Source: Druceiella hillmani (lineage: Eukaryota > Arthropoda > Insecta > Lepidoptera > Hepialidae). From it: a stretch of 64,000 bases of DNA. The notes beneath the pieces are model-generated. The model saw nothing but the letters and a program-made list of their open reading frames with translations. It had not been told where the DNA came from and made no database searches. The translations under genes and the position numbers were made by a program. How positions within the stretch are numbered: position 1 is the stretch's first letter; every line of letters starts with the position of its first letter. Location: NCBI GenBank assembly GCA_039881145.1, contig JAYKKI010000027.1, positions 23,385,001-23,449,000 of the forward strand. The letters run 5' to 3'. This document shows positions 21,943 through 36,012 of this stretch, one piece after another.

Positions 21943-22010
21943 ATTGCTACGAGCTATATACATCGTAGCAGTATAATAGTACTTCTATGATGTATATAGC
22001 TTGTAGCAAT
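21943..22010. repeat. Inverted repeat, about 26-bp arms
   Basis: ATTGCTACGAGCTATATACA (from 21943) pairs with the segment ending TTGTAGCAAT at 22010, with one mismatch in the first 22 positions and more pairing inside. The spacer is about 16 nt. Confidence 0.8.
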
Positions 22011-22279
22011 TGTAGCAGGAATATTTTTAATATCAATATTCTCTAACTTATCCCAGATAAAATAATAAATGACAATTTATTTCTTCCACTTTAAAGGACC
22101 ATGTATTCAACGATCTTCGTGAAATACATACAAATGAGATATGTCACAAAATGATGATAGAACCTTTTGTCCCAGAAAAGCTAATTTCAAACGAGTGAAG
22201 TCCCAAGTAGTAGTTCGCATTTACGATAAAAAGAAACTATTAAATTATATACGGATCATTACAACTGTAATTATGAACC

Positions 22280-22280
22280 T

Positions 22281-22345
<65 letters not shown>
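22280..22345. repeat. Compound (AC)n(AT)n microsatellite
   Basis: About twelve CA units followed by about twenty AT units, in the same orientation as the tracts at 2093 and 8811. Confidence 0.95.
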
Positions 22346-22351
<6 letters not shown>

Positions 22352-22667
22352 TTATATGACAGACACAGAGATAATATGTCTAATTTTAAAAACAAATAAT
22401 AATTACTCGAACTTTTATCATTGTATTTGATAACGAAAAAGGTTTGATGTAATTAAAATCAATTTTAAAATAATTTTTTGGTATATATAAAACCATTGTG
22501 TGTTGATAAATTATATGTTAGGAAGTTTCAAGCAAAAATGTTAAAAACAAGTTTAAAATGTTATATCTGCCAATATTGTTATTCTAATCAAAACTTAGGT
22601 AATGCTATGCATGATTATTGCAACGTTATCTTCGGTATTTTTTGATATATCAACAGAAAACAAACAT

Positions 22668-22770
<103 letters not shown>

Positions 22771-25700
22771 AGAAGAATTAATGATCTACAATAGTTTTGC
22801 AGCAAAGAATTCAATGTAAAATAATATCTCTTGTACTATTTATACCTTTTTCATTCTTATACGGTTTTTAATAAAACATTGTTGATTAAAGCAAGAGAGT
22901 TGGGGTTAAAAGGGTTAATCTTAACTCGGCCAACGGCATTGAGCGCTTGTTCGTGAAACAAAGTGCCTTCGGCTAGACTTGTGTTCCCTTTATTAATTGT
23001 AAATATTATGAAATGGAAATGGGCATGTGATAAAGTAAACAAGGCACATAGTGTTTGTTCACGAATATTCTTTGTGCTTAATAAAAAACACAAAATAAAC
23101 TTAAAACTAGGTAAAATTGTCAAATCTGCTGAATATTTCCTAACATTCCATCCGTAGTTAATTGCAAATTGATTAAATGCATTTACTTTCTATGTTTTTT
23201 AAATTCATTCGTTGTTAATGATAAGTGTTAAAGAAACGCCGTGGATTGCTTGCGATAGAGGCTGTAGGTTTGCATTTATCAAGTTACTTGTTAATATCCC
23301 TTCGTAATAAATCTTTCGTTTTTCTAAGTTTTAAATGAGAATAATTGTTATGGTAATAATGTTAATCACATTATTTTTGAAAACCTTATTTAGTATATTT
23401 TGTGCAAGTGCTGCGAATAGCACTTAAATTTTCGAAGAGAATATTAATAAATATGGTAACATTGTCCCTATAATATGCACCTTAGTTATGCTTTTAAATA
23501 GAAATAGATGAATTTTTTTCAGATTTTTCAGAAAAGTTATTCGCAGCTTTCTACAACGGATAACTTAAATAATAGTAAAAGCTTTCATTAATAATAAGCG
23601 TTAATAAAGCGCTGTATTGGCAGCGATATACTTGTACTATATACTGACAAAAATATCTCTTATTGATAAATTTTTAATTTGATTTGATTATTAAAGAAGA
23701 AACAAAAACTTGAACTTACCTCATTGGAAAATAAAACATAATTAATAAATATCTAAAATTATTTATTTCAGTGTTAACGAGAAATAGCGGCTAACTATGT
23801 ACAATTTCTCTTTCACATGCCACGTTATATACGAGTCTTTACATGAAACGATTTTCTTTTACATTTTTTTATTTACATTAATTTCTTCTACAGTATCTAC
23901 ATTTATTTAAACATTTCTCAAAAAATGATAAGTTATCTTGGAGTATTACAACTAATTCGTCAGAGAATACTTCTGTACTTTCTAGTATTGAGTAGGATGA
24001 GCGCATAGACTAATACAGACAATGAACAATTACATTTTAATATAAAACTGAAAACTAACAATATTAACTTAAATTCTAAAGTTTATAAATATTTGCGGTA
24101 TTGTCTTAAAACATTTGTTGTGTTCTCTTATAACATTTTATTTTGTACTAAACCTTTGTTTAAGTAAAATGTAATATCTGGTATTGATGATTTAATTAGT
24201 ATATTGCCTTTTTTTATATTTAAAATGAATACGATTTTTATAGTGCTCATTAATAACTTTTCTTGATGCTTTTGTGATTTTTCACTTCACATTTTTATTC
24301 TTTTCGCTTCGCCCAGCAAAAATGCCAGAGGGATAAATTAAGTCTTTATTTTACATTGAATGGATTAACATAACCTAAATTACAAATTACTTCAAAGAAT
24401 CTTACAAATTTTAAAAAATTCCTTTATGCATTAATTGGTATTCACATTCAGATTCTAAAGACGATAAAACATTTTAATCTTATGCTAGATTTGTAACAAT
24501 CTTGTAACGGACACTACTCGTTATCAAGCATGACTTTGCACAGAGAACAGGTTATTGTTTGTTCAATATTTATGACCATTTTACTTCGGTATACGAAGCA
24601 GTACTTCTTTCGGAATGATTTTCTCAATTTTTGAAATTTCTGTTACTCCCAACTTACATAATTTTATTTTTATTATGAACAAAATAAATATTTCCTTATG
24701 TACTTACTAAGTTTTTACAAATTTAATGTTATGAATCCAAGTGCTTAAAATGTATCACGAAAATATATTCACACAATATAAACTGTTAAGGTATGTTAAA
24801 ATGTCATAAACCACTTACGAAATTGCGATTTTAATTAATTCACCTCGGGTTAAATTAAACTTTAATTTCTCATGAAATATTCATTTTAATAGTCTCACGA
24901 CGTAACCATTTAGCCATTTTGTGGAATTAAGATAATGCTGCACGAGGGGACAATATGCGTAAGGCTGTCTGGGAAGTTTACAAAGTAAAGGTTTGAAGTT
25001 TATGAAAGAACAGGGGCAAAAGACAGGCTCGTATAGGTTACTCATTTTATGAATATTATTAAAGTGGTTATTTATCTAAACATTTTAAAAATTAAATTAA
25101 ATTAGACGAAAATAGTGGCGAGGAATATTATCAATTAAATGGTTATTATAAATTAATATAATTAGGAAATCAACAAGGTTTACTGACATAAAGTTTTTAG
25201 GCTTAAAAGGAAATTAAATAGATACAAAAATCAATATGAATATTTAGATATTATAAATTAATATATGTTGAAATGGTGATGGTTAATATTATTTAATAAT
25301 GTTATACAAAAGTTTAATGAATACTAATGAAGATGAACGATATCTTGAATCGACTTTTAAAAATTATGAATATTTTATCAATTATATTCACCCTATTTCC
25401 AGGATATGAAAACAGCGAAAGTAATGGATTTTTTCCTAGCTTATATTTTGTAATAGAATATAAATTATTACACTAGGAAAAACTTTATATTTTTCGTTAT
25501 TTATTTACGACCCTTTTACTAATTGATATACTAAGTGGATTCATTTTAGTAATCGTTATTACTTTTGTTTAATTTCACTGAATCGAAAAGTAGTTGATAA
25601 AAAATGTTATAGTAGTAGTGAAAAAGGCAAAAGGTGGAAAAAGGTCTGTTTCAAGTGTAGTCAATCAAAATTAATTGATACATTTCGTTTCTGATGCAAA

Positions 25701-26885
25701 ACAAACTTTGAGGGGTTGGTTCTGCAATGGTCATCTACACCTTAAGCAAATAGTTTACTTTTTCGCCGTGAACAACTAAATAAAATGAAAAACGTTGTTT
25801 GTAAAAGCTGTTTAAATTAATATTTTAACACATACTGTAATATACTTAGCGCAATATAAGGTATTGTATATTGATAAGGAAAATGGTTTAAGAAGGAAAT
25901 GTTACCATTGCATTACTTTGTTTTTTAATTCATAAAAATTATATTTTTCCAATTAACCTATTCGTTAGATTTTTTAATTATCATTTTCACTTTTCGTTCC
26001 TTCAATATTGTAACTGTTACTGTATGCCTTTGTGTTTTTAAGTTGATAATGAGTATGGTAAAATGTTTTTTCATAATTAGTTTCAATGTTTGCATTGTCA
26101 TTTATTTTATCACATTCTTTATTTTCTCTTATTAAATAGTTTATCTCACGTTATTTCAAAATTAACTCCAAAATTAGTTGAATATGTTATTAAGATAAAG
26201 TAATTTTATTGTTAAAGAATAGACCGTATGAAATAAAAAAATAATAAAAATCACAATCGTTTAGGTTTTCTCATTATTAGAAAGTCGTAAATTGAATCTA
26301 ATTGGAATGGTAACAAAATATAATATCTTATGATTGTTCCTCTAAATTTCAAAAAAATATATTATGGGATTACGTACAGCGTCTTCATAACTGGTGTTTT
26401 AAAAGCATTTTTAAAGGGCATATGGAAAAAATTGAATAATATATACATAAAAATTTATTTGTCGGTCCTCTTATATGCATGGAAAAATGTATTATTACTT
26501 CTTTTCAAATTGATTGCTCGATGTTATTAGAAATTAATCATAATTGCCAAAAAAAATATTGCCTTGCCGTCCGCATAACTTTTTCGAGAAAAATAAACCT
26601 AAAAAATTCAAGAAATTTCTTGTAACACAATATTTTAATTGAAGTCTTTTTTGTTTAAATGAAATGTTTAATTGAAGTAATACAATATTTTTATAAATAT
26701 CAATATTTTATTACGACTTGTAAGCCTGCTTTTGTGGTTTAGTCGATGTATTTTAGGTATAATGGTTTTTGTCAAATATATATTAACGCAATAATTTTAA
26801 GTGATATTGATTGGAGATACGTATATGAAAGGCCATTTAATTGTGTAGAAGTATTGAACCGAGTATATTTTTGGTTCGAAGGACC

Positions 26886-26923
26886 GATCGAACGAACGAA
26901 TGATCGAACGTACGAATGATCGG
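26886..26923. repeat. Short 16-bp tandem
   Basis: GATCGAACG(A/T)ACGAAT occurs twice in a row (26886-26917) and is followed by GATCGG, within an otherwise AT-rich stretch. Confidence 0.7.
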
Positions 26924-27116
26924 CGAAGCTACAGTAAAGTTATATAAAAGTTGTCACGCTGAGATCAAGAATTACCAATTTAATAAATGACGATATAAAA
27001 AAAATATATCATATAAATTTTTTGGTACTGAAATTTTTCCCGACGAGTCAAATATGTAACGACGTTGTTTATAAATATAATTAGCTCAATAAATATCTTC
27101 AAAACAAAATATATGT

Positions 27117-27119
27117 GTA

Positions 27120-27190
<71 letters not shown>
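27117..27190. repeat. (GT/AT)n microsatellite
   Basis: A few GT units lead into about 30 AT units. Confidence 0.95.
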
Positions 27191-27192
<2 letters not shown>

Positions 27193-27993
27193 CACAAAAT
27201 TTTAGTAAGTAGAAACTTGTTTGAAGTGTTACGAATGAGAAATTCGTTTAACAGTGTATGATTTTCTAACTCCTCAAGTAGTACAATATGTGTCCGAAAA
27301 TTGATAAGGAAACATTAAGTATAAGAAGTACTTATATGGGTGATCACATATAAATATTACGTGATAAAGCTATTGTGGCTGCTTTTGAGAATTTTCCATT
27401 TCAGTGAATTTTATTTTATTGAAAAACTAATGTTTTTAATGAATTAAAAAAAAGAATTAGCAGAAAAAATTCACGCCAATTATCAATGTAAATAATTTTA
27501 AAGCCAATTATTTTGTATTAAAGCAACGTAAAATACATTAAAAGTATAAAATAGTCGATATTTGTATTACACCAAGTTGTACCTCCCATATTGATATTTA
27601 TCCATGCTATTACTAACTATTTCATTACGAAATAAAATAAAATTTGATAAATGGAGGAATCATTTACAAGATACATTTTATATTCTAATAATTAATTTAA
27701 ATTTTTATAAACTTAATGAACATTTTAAATAACATCGAAAGCTTAATTTTCTTGAACTACGATAAGTTTATTTCTTTAGGTATTTCAAGGTGTTTATAAG
27801 TAATTATTGATATATTAAAAGCATTTAAGATAATTTCTATATGAAAAATAATTTGGCAGATTTTGAAACATTCATATAATATTTATGTCTATTCTTCAAA
27901 ATCTAATGATGTAGTAACTTTGTAACCATTTATAACATTATGCTTATTAGTTCTTTAGATACTAATATTTAAATTATAATTAATATGTATATG

Positions 27994-28052
<59 letters not shown>
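27994..28052. repeat. (AT)n microsatellite
   Basis: Pure AT tract of about 58 bp. Confidence 0.95.
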
Positions 28053-28057
<5 letters not shown>

Positions 28058-29089
28058 TTTCAATCACATACATGCACCAAATTTACACAGGTTGTTATGC
28101 TTTTAAAGGAAGAAAACTCAAAGACAACAATTTTGATTCAAAATGTCACTCTTTTATTTAAATCGACATGTCCCTTTAAATAGATATGTAGTTCGTACAA
28201 TTTATTTTATTTGTGCTCTATATTGCACATTTTTTTAAATAAATTAAATATTTAGCCTTTACTATATTTTAAGGACAAAGATAAACGTGTTATTATATTA
28301 TTTTTCACCTTCTGAAAATACTACGTTTTTTACTTTCAAATCTTTTGGTGAAAACTTAAAATCTGCGTATCTAACATTGATTTTTTTTCAATATCGTATG
28401 ATATTAAAAAACTGTTACATTATTTTATCGTGGTTTTGAAAGAAACTGCCCTAAAGAATACATGGTTCAATTAATTTTTTTTTATTGACTATGTTTTTGA
28501 ATTATATCTTAAAACTTAACATATGAGTATTATAGTTTCTGATAAATACATAGATATCGTATTTTAGATATAGAACTTGTTTAAATTTTCCTCAAAATTC
28601 CAACTATGCCATTTGTTATATTTCTACAAAACTATATTAGGATAATAACATTATATGTGTGTAATATACATAATATAAATTACATAAATCCACTGAATGC
28701 TTTTGTTTCTACTGTACTATAGACTGGAAAACTAAACATCCCAGCCGGTGTTAATAAAAAAATAAAAACAAATTCTAATGTAGGAATTGCACTTTTATTA
28801 GATTGGCTCAATGCGCTAGGTCGACCGTCTAAAATGCCGCGGAATGAATAAAAATGGAGGGTATGATTTACTCCCTCTTTGTCTAATAATTAAAAACTAG
28901 TTTACGAGTATCATCCTAAAAGCAAGTAAACCTGGAAAAAAAAATATTACTGTGGATCGAGTACTGAATAATCTAAATGGTATCGTGGTAAATATTCTCA
29001 TCAAGCCAAGAAAAACTCCTCAAACTATAATGAGTAAGAAGGGAGCTGTAAGATTGGAACTGAATAGAAAACTGTCTTAGTAAAACCAT

Positions 29090-29560
29090 AATTTACAACT
29101 GGTATAGTCTTTTCAAACATGGTGTAGAATCAATCAAAGATGGCTGTCGCCCAAGAGGGTTAATTGATTGCACGACTTCAAGCATCGTCAAAAAGTCAAA
29201 ATGTTGTCAGATATCAAAAAGTCAAACTGCTAGAAGATGATCAATAATAGAAGACACAATTTTCTGTATTACTTGGAATATCATACTATTGATACGATGA
29301 CCTTATACGATCACATTCACGTAACAATAGTCAGAGTAAGGTGGATGCCGAGCAACCGGAAAATGCTCAAGCCACCTCAGAAGCAATAATGAATTAAGCC
29401 TTAAAGCATTTTTTGGGTTATATGGCGAGAACTATACAACTATTATAGACAAATTGAGACTGGAGATGAAATTCATTTTCATTACTTTGAACTTCATTTC
29501 AAACAGGAGTCAATACAATAGCGCAAGAAATCCTTCTTGCGCTATTGTATTGCATCATCT
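29090..29560 (+). pseudogene. Mariner-family transposase relic
   Basis: Two islands of similarity survive. From 29094, YNWYSLFKHGVESIKDGCRP matches the mariner helix-turn-helix block around WY.RFK.G...D..R.GRP. From 29456, ETGDEIHFHYF and then KQES match the first catalytic motif (TGDE..V..Y.P..K.QS), with the first catalytic Asp kept. The segment between is scrambled by stops and indels, and nothing recognisable of the second and third catalytic Asp follows. Two perfect hairpins interrupt the 3' part. No terminal inverted repeats were identified. Confidence 0.65.
29511..29552. repeat. Perfect hairpin, 19-bp arms, 4-nt loop
   Basis: CAATACAATAGCGCAAGAA (29511-29529) is the exact reverse complement of 29534-29552, with a spacer of ATCC. 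It lies at the 3' edge of the mariner catalytic motif. Confidence 0.95.
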
Positions 29561-29563
29561 TCC

Positions 29564-29653
29564 AATTATAATTAATAACTTTCTGACCAGTTTCATCCCC
29601 TAAAGCTTCTGCTTTAGGGGATGAAACTGGTCAGAAAGTTATTAATTATAATT
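29564..29653. repeat. Perfect hairpin, 43-bp arms, 4-nt loop
   Basis: The arms 29564-29606 and 29611-29653 are exact reverse complements around a TTCT spacer. The left arm runs from AATTATAATTAAT through CTGACCAGTTTCATC to CCCCTAAAGC. With the 19-bp hairpin 11 bp away, this is the tightest long palindrome in the window. Absence of any mismatch implies recent origin or conversion between arms. Confidence 0.95.
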
Positions 29654-32600
29654 TTAGGGATTCAGAAGGAATTTCGATGACCCAAAAATTGACAAAGATG
29701 TGATGCTTTTGCAAGACTGTGAACAGATTCACACAGGTCGCTTCTTTTCTTTGTCTCCAGAAATTATAATTTGTTATCGTTTAGAAAAGCGGATAAGAAA
29801 AAGGAACCAGCATGATGATAAAAATGTTAATAGGGTAATTTCGGCCCATTTTGAGGGCAAAGAGACGTAATAATTTTTTTGAGGGCCTAAGCAATATTGA
29901 TTTCAAGATTTAGTAACCATATTGACATCAAGACTAGAAAGAATAAATCATTTCTTTATTTTATTCAAATTGATGGTAACCATTTTATTCTATGAAATTC
30001 CTTATACATAAAAGATGTAAATTCTCATGGCCCGATTCGGGTGAACAATGCATTTTTTTAAAATTGTAACACCAATCTACAGTTACAAATATACATCTAC
30101 TGTCTAATCTAAACATGTAATTGATTTTGTTTAAACAAAATTAGTATATCCATTAATTGAGTTTGAAAAACCGGAAGCAATATATCCTTTTTAATAGCAG
30201 TATATCCTTTTCCGAAACTACTACTACTATTCCGGAAGCAATATATCCTTTTTATTATTATTGTGATAAGTGAACAAATTTAAGCAATATATTTGTTTAC
30301 ATATCACATACATTTATCCAAACACTTTTGGTAAACGATTGAGAAAAAAATTTAAACTTACAGATTAGACCTGAACAATAAAGTACATAAGAATGGTACC
30401 AAGTGATTAGATGATTAAGTGTTTGATTGTCATGGGAAACTGAAGAGTTCAGGTATAATTTAGTTCAAGAAAGTGACATGGGAAAAACGTGATTATTTCG
30501 CGAGTGTTAGCAATGATTGAATACGAAGAATGAAAATTTAACTAATAACAAAAAGTATAAACCATATGCTCCGCGTATAGCATTTTTACTCGTAATAGCT
30601 AGAAGATAAATTTAGGGAACCGAATGTATCTTCTGAGTTGTAAAGAATGGATACTTGGAATACACAGAAGGAAATAGAAAAAGAAAAATAATCATTATGC
30701 CTCATGCGTAGATATCGTAGGAACGTATCTTGTACACGTTCAATCATCAATCTGTACTTTGATTAGTGAGACGTCCAAATAATGGAACTGAATTTAAATC
30801 GATTTTCCATTAATGATGTATACAGCACGCCCATGGATGACACGCATTGAAAATCCTTTGAATTACGCAACGCTACGTCGGATATATGTCCAAGAAACGT
30901 TATCGCTTATAATATCTGACTACCAAATCGACAACCTGGTCCAGATGTTGCAGTGGAGTTCGACTAACCGTATGTTTATATTTAATAGGAGCGTTTGTTC
31001 TACTGTAAATTACTAATGAACGTTTATTTATCTACTTTGCTTTTGAAATGCCATGGTAAAATAAACATTTAAGACTAATGAAACTTGGCTTGTTGAATTA
31101 TCATCACGAAGTACAATTATAAATGTAGTTCAAGGTACAAATTACATTACTAATTGTTTTAGTGCTAGACACAGAATTTTCATCAAGAATTACAGGTTCT
31201 TCTGGATTATATTAAACATAAATAGATTGTTATGTTGTGATTCCCCACCTAATAATATACATTAAATTGTTTCAACTCAAAAAACTTACAATTCATAGAA
31301 ATTATTGCAAATCTTTAATACTAAACTGACAAATAACAACTTGATTAATAATTTCTAAGAAGTACTTAATTATGTATGGTTTTACTAAAACCATTAATTA
31401 GTCACTAAATATAACATTTGGCACGATAAAGCTTTTTAAAGTTAATGATTAATTAATACAATATTTACAAAGCTTTATTTTATAATTACATAATAAGATC
31501 TACAAGAACATCGTAATGATTTAGAAATAGGCGCTTTTTTACATAAATTTACAATAATTTAAGAAATGTAATTGGATATTATTTATGATACGGTTAGTTC
31601 GTTTCATTTTTTATTTATAATGATAACATATTAACAAGTTGATATATGTTTTTACACATGGTTGGCAAAATTTGTTTCAAATTAAAATTAGAGAACCTAA
31701 AATTTGTTTTAACTTTAATTTTAATTTTTGTTTTAGAACATGGTTAGCAAATTTTAGATTCACAAAATTTAAACTTATAAAATAATATATTTTGGTATAA
31801 ATGTTCAGTTCAGTAGTTATAAACATGCTCTGTTTTATGTTCACATATGTCATTAAGAGAAATGATGATAGGTTGTGGAAAATATAATATATAGAAGACC
31901 TGATTATAATGTCCCTGGGTCTTTAATAACTGATGCCTTTTTTTAATTGCGAATACTGACAACTTTTCAAGTTTCACAAATATGCTGTTTTGAAATTTAT
32001 ATTTGGAGCACATGAAAAATAATGGTTTAAGAATTGTTTAAGAAAAGCATGACTGAAGTAACTAATGAACTACGCATAAAAACATAGGAATGGTAGGTAG
32101 TTTGGGCCATCCGGTATAAAACTATAGGAACACAAACACTAGTACGTAAATTGCTAAGGTATAAAACGACTACCGATTATGCAAGTGTGAGTTTTGCAAA
32201 TGATCGTCACTATAAAAGGGTAATTAATTTTTTATTCATCTGATAGGATTTGAAATCCGTAGCCGTTACAAAATCTACACAACATTTAGTAAACAAGTGG
32301 ATGAAAGGTTATCATAATATTAAAACCTTTCATGGCTTACACGAACAGGGCAAACACATAATGTCGACGGAAAAAGAAAATTTAAGAGCGGTTAGGTTGT
32401 TTCATGTAAAATCTGGTATTATCTTTGTGGTAAAGTTACGGAAAAAAGACTAAACTTGTCGACTAAATACATTCGAGTACATTTGTGAACTCACTGATAT
32501 GCGAAACGTGGTTATAAAAAATCTTCTATCGGAAAAGTAAATTCTGGAGCGTTTGGTGTGGTGGCAGAAAATATCTTCCGCAGTAGGAACAAAGTTATTT

Positions 32601-34587
32601 TTTATAATTTATCATCAGTTTTGGCGCATAATTTGTTGGTATATTTGATGAACTTGTTAATGCCAGTGATGAACTGTTTGTAGCAATATTTGCTTACTAA
32701 AAGCGGTTTTCTGAAATTATCTATATTTTTGTGTGATTTGAAAAAAAGAGTGGTGCAAATGAATAAAAAGGTTTTTCATTCTCTGCTAAGGCATTTCTAG
32801 AGAGAAAACTTAATACTCAATTTAGTAAGGAATAAATAAAAAGGTGTCGTTTTAAAAAAATACCCTTTTTCTTTATAATTACTCACAATTCTTATGAGGT
32901 GACTTACATGTTTTACCCTCTGTTTGTCACATATGGTTTCCTTCGAAACGGCTTAACGTTGAAACTCGAAATTTTCCACGGCAATCAAACATATTAACCC
33001 ACATATATCGTAGTATCTAACACTCAAAAATATTTATATTAAAATAATTCTATGCATCATTACAAAGATTTAAAAATAAGGGTCTCAAAAATATTCCTTT
33101 TCATAATTTTAGATGGATGTTCTCCCACTATATTTCCGAAACTACTCAAGCAAAAATTAGGGAAAAATATGGTTTCTAGAAGTAAATGCAAATGTGGGAA
33201 AACTATAGCGTTAATCGCAGATTTTACAATTTTTTAAACATACTTTGTAGTTTAATATAAACATTATTTATATTTAAATGTATGTAAGTGCCTAAATTTG
33301 TATGGCACCCAAGTAACGCGAGATCCACTTGACAGGTTTTATTCTTGATAATATCGTTAAAAATTATTATGAAACCCAGATAATAATTATAAATTTTTTC
33401 CTCCAAAATTGTAATAAATTTTATGTCGCTTTAAAATTCAATATCAATTTTCATTAATTCTTCTTAACCTTCTTTACAGGGATCATCTTGATAAAAGAGA
33501 GAGTATAATAATGGAAGCACAATTAGTAATGAATAGGAGATATGCGTTATTAGCATTAAATTATATTATTTCAATAGATTTAGATTTTAAAGTACAAACA
33601 TTTAAAAAGTTAATGATTCCATATTATAATTTCAAAATGATATGTTATAAATACTAAGCATAAATTAAGTTTGATATGAGTTGATAAGATTAGGGGTATT
33701 TGATGTTATACCTTATATACTGAATAGTTTGTTACATAAAATTATCATGCCTGTTATTTAATTTTTTCATGGCTTCTATATGATTTAAAACCTTTTTTTC
33801 TATAACTCAATTAATTTTTTCTATATCTTTTGTGGACTTTACAATTTTTATTCACAAAATTACATTTATTTATGAAAAAAAATGAGTAAAATGGTTGTAG
33901 ACTGGATATATATATTATTTCTTTTTTACTTTAGTTTTCCCGCTCGTATCTTTCATCCTTCGCTATATATTCGTTTAAATTTTATTTTTTTTTAATATTA
34001 TTAGTATTTTTTTGTTTGCACGATTGGTTACATGTGGATCACTTGAAATCTAATCTCTTTATCAACTTTATGAAGAATTCTGGTATTTGGTTACAAAAAG
34101 TTTCCTTTATAATTTTCAATTACTTAAATAAGCGTAATTGAAATGTACAAAGCAAACTTTATGTTAAATAATAGGAATGCTGATGAAGTAGAAGGATAAA
34201 TTCTATTTAGTCACATATGTCCATTAATCTACACATTTTTTACGTATTGAGTAAATTTTAATTTTATGTACTTTATATATAAAATTCGATTACTATTTTT
34301 TCACTGATTGTTTATTATTGACTTTTAAAAATACTTAGTTCAAAATATTTGGGAACAAAACTTTTGAGGGTTTTAAATTCGTTAAGGTTCCAAACATGAT
34401 ATTTTATTTATGCACTATGCTATAATTTCGTATATTATTCAATAAATTTATACACATTTCTACTTATATTAATTTTATATATATATATTTCACTACATAC
34501 ATACGTCACTGCACCGTTTTCTAGAAATAATTTGCGTTAATAAACACTTTTTTACATATCCAACATTATTTCTTTTTGTCATGTTTA
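29654..34587. other. AT-rich region downstream of the DIP-like gene
   Basis: No further exon recognised. Small direct repeats of GGAAGCAATATATCCTTTTT near 30.2 kb are visible. A 67-codon frame at 32250-32453 (+) is somewhat less AT-biased and reads VNKWMKGYHNIKTF, but I do not recognise it; it may be a transposon scrap. The 3' untranslated region of the minus-strand gene should begin at 34587. Confidence 0.55.
34403..34408 (-). terminator. Candidate polyadenylation signal
   Basis: AATAAA on the minus strand, about 180 nt beyond the TGA of the last DIP-like exon. Such hexamers are common in AT-rich DNA, so this is only the first plausible signal. Confidence 0.3.
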
Positions 34588-34724
34588 TCACCTTGTCACA
34601 TATTTGTACATACTGTTGAAGTTACTAAGGATTGCTTTTAATGTTGCGACATGAGTCAATAGAGAGGGTAGTTTGGAAGCCACGTTTGATGGCCACTTCG
34701 TCGACCCGAAGTTCATTTCATAAT
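34588..34724 (-). CDS. DIP-like protein, terminal exon (C-terminal tail)
   Basis: The exon follows the acceptor CTCCACACAG and encodes 45 codons including TGA at 34590-34588, starting DYEMNFGSTKWPSNVASKL and ending SMYKYVTR. The split first codon (G from the previous exon plus AT) gives Asp. Most DIPs end in a strongly hydrophobic GPI-anchor signal. Here the only hydrophobic run is LPSLLTHVATLKAIL, interrupted by His and Lys and followed by a polar tail, so neither a GPI signal nor a transmembrane helix is convincing. This may be a secreted isoform, a real lineage difference or an alternative terminal exon. Confidence 0.65.
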
Positions 34725-35438
34725 CTGTGTGGAGAAAAATAATTTAGTTAATAAAGCAAATAAGTATTAGAAAATACGTTTTGTAGGGGAATATTGGGTA
34801 GTTGTAACTAAAATAGTACAAGGGTTAAGTTTCGTATAGCAGTTTTATTGTTCAAATTAATTCTTAAAATTCTGAGCTTATCTCATTTAATAGCTTACAA
34901 TTTTCTTTTGAAAATCTAGAATAATTTTGCAAATATTATTACATTTATTTTATAGCAGGTACAAAAAATTTACCAAAAAATTTGGAACATCATTCGACTA
35001 TAAAATTGTATACCTTACTATAAATACATTTGTAATATTTTGTAAATATTGTAGATATAAAATTATGGAATTGAAATTTGATTTATATGCACAAACCTGT
35101 TAAATAAATTAAATTATTTATTGTCTAATTTGTGAGCAATCCAAAGTTCTTTTTAATAATATTTTACTTAAGTTTTCTACTTAGTTCTAGTTTTTTACTT
35201 TTTAAAATAATGCTTATTGCATGTCAATGAGTAAAATGCAATTGAATGAAATTCCGTTTAAATTATAAAATGTGTGAAAGTAAATCGACTGATGGATTTT
35301 ACTATAATGAAAGTTAGACTTTACTATAAAAAAATTTGTTCGTTTACTGAAATTTGATTTCTTTCAAGATAAAAAAAAATAAGATTTATCTTAACATGTT
35401 AAAATATTATAAAACAGAAAATATGAAAGGAAACTCAC
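34725..35438 (-). other. DIP-like gene intron, 0.7 kb
   Basis: AT-rich intron between the charged stalk exon and the terminal exon, with GTGAGT and CACAG ends. No other structure seen. Confidence 0.7.
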
Positions 35439-35522
35439 CTGAATCTTTCCATTCTTCCACTTCGTAATCACCTATGACACGATTATCCGATGCACTGTCT
35501 CGTACACGATTTCTGTTTTTGG
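35439..35522 (-). CDS. DIP-like protein, charged stalk exon
   Basis: Acceptor TTTTTTTTAG and donor GTGAGT flank 84 nt encoding AKNRNRVRDSASDNRVIGDY followed by EVEEWKDS. It is a polar, probably disordered juxtamembrane stretch, with basic residues first and acidic residues last. Both junctions are phase 1, so it can be skipped in frame. Assignment rests on clean splice sites and phase agreement with the Ig exons, since stalks are poorly conserved. Read-through of the donor would add a short hydrophobic tail and stop. Confidence 0.7.
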
Positions 35523-35966
35523 CTAAAAAAAATTAAAAGTAAGTCAGTTTCATCTAAATCGTTACAGAATCATTCCTTACAATTTTAAAGGAAAAGTCGA
35601 TTGGAGAGTGCAAAACCTTCTTTACTTAAGTTCAAACGTACCAATCAAAAAGAAAGGTTACGTTTTACTGTTTGTGATTAGATAAAAGTAGTAAAATTTG
35701 TCTATAGTATCGTATTATATCGTCAGTCCATATTGGTAAGTCGTTAGGGGTAATCTAGAAACATTTAATTAATATTTGTTTTTCGATTTTGAAGGAAATC
35801 GGAAAGTACATACATTTATATATATATATATATATGTAGATTGAAAACATCTGCAAAAAACAAGGAAGAACAAGTGATAAAATGGATCAAAATCATTTGT
35901 AGAATTTCAATCTGCTTGACTGCTTTTTGGGTGTTTTTATTTTCGATGTGATACGTTGTGATGCGA

Positions 35967-36012
35967 TTTTTATGCGATAAGTGTACAAAAATGTACACTT
36001 ATCGCATAAAAA
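35967..36012. repeat. Perfect hairpin, 21-bp arms, 4-nt loop
   Basis: TTTTTATGCGATAAGTGTAC plus A (35967-35987) is the exact reverse complement of 35992-36012, around an AAAA spacer. Confidence 0.95.
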
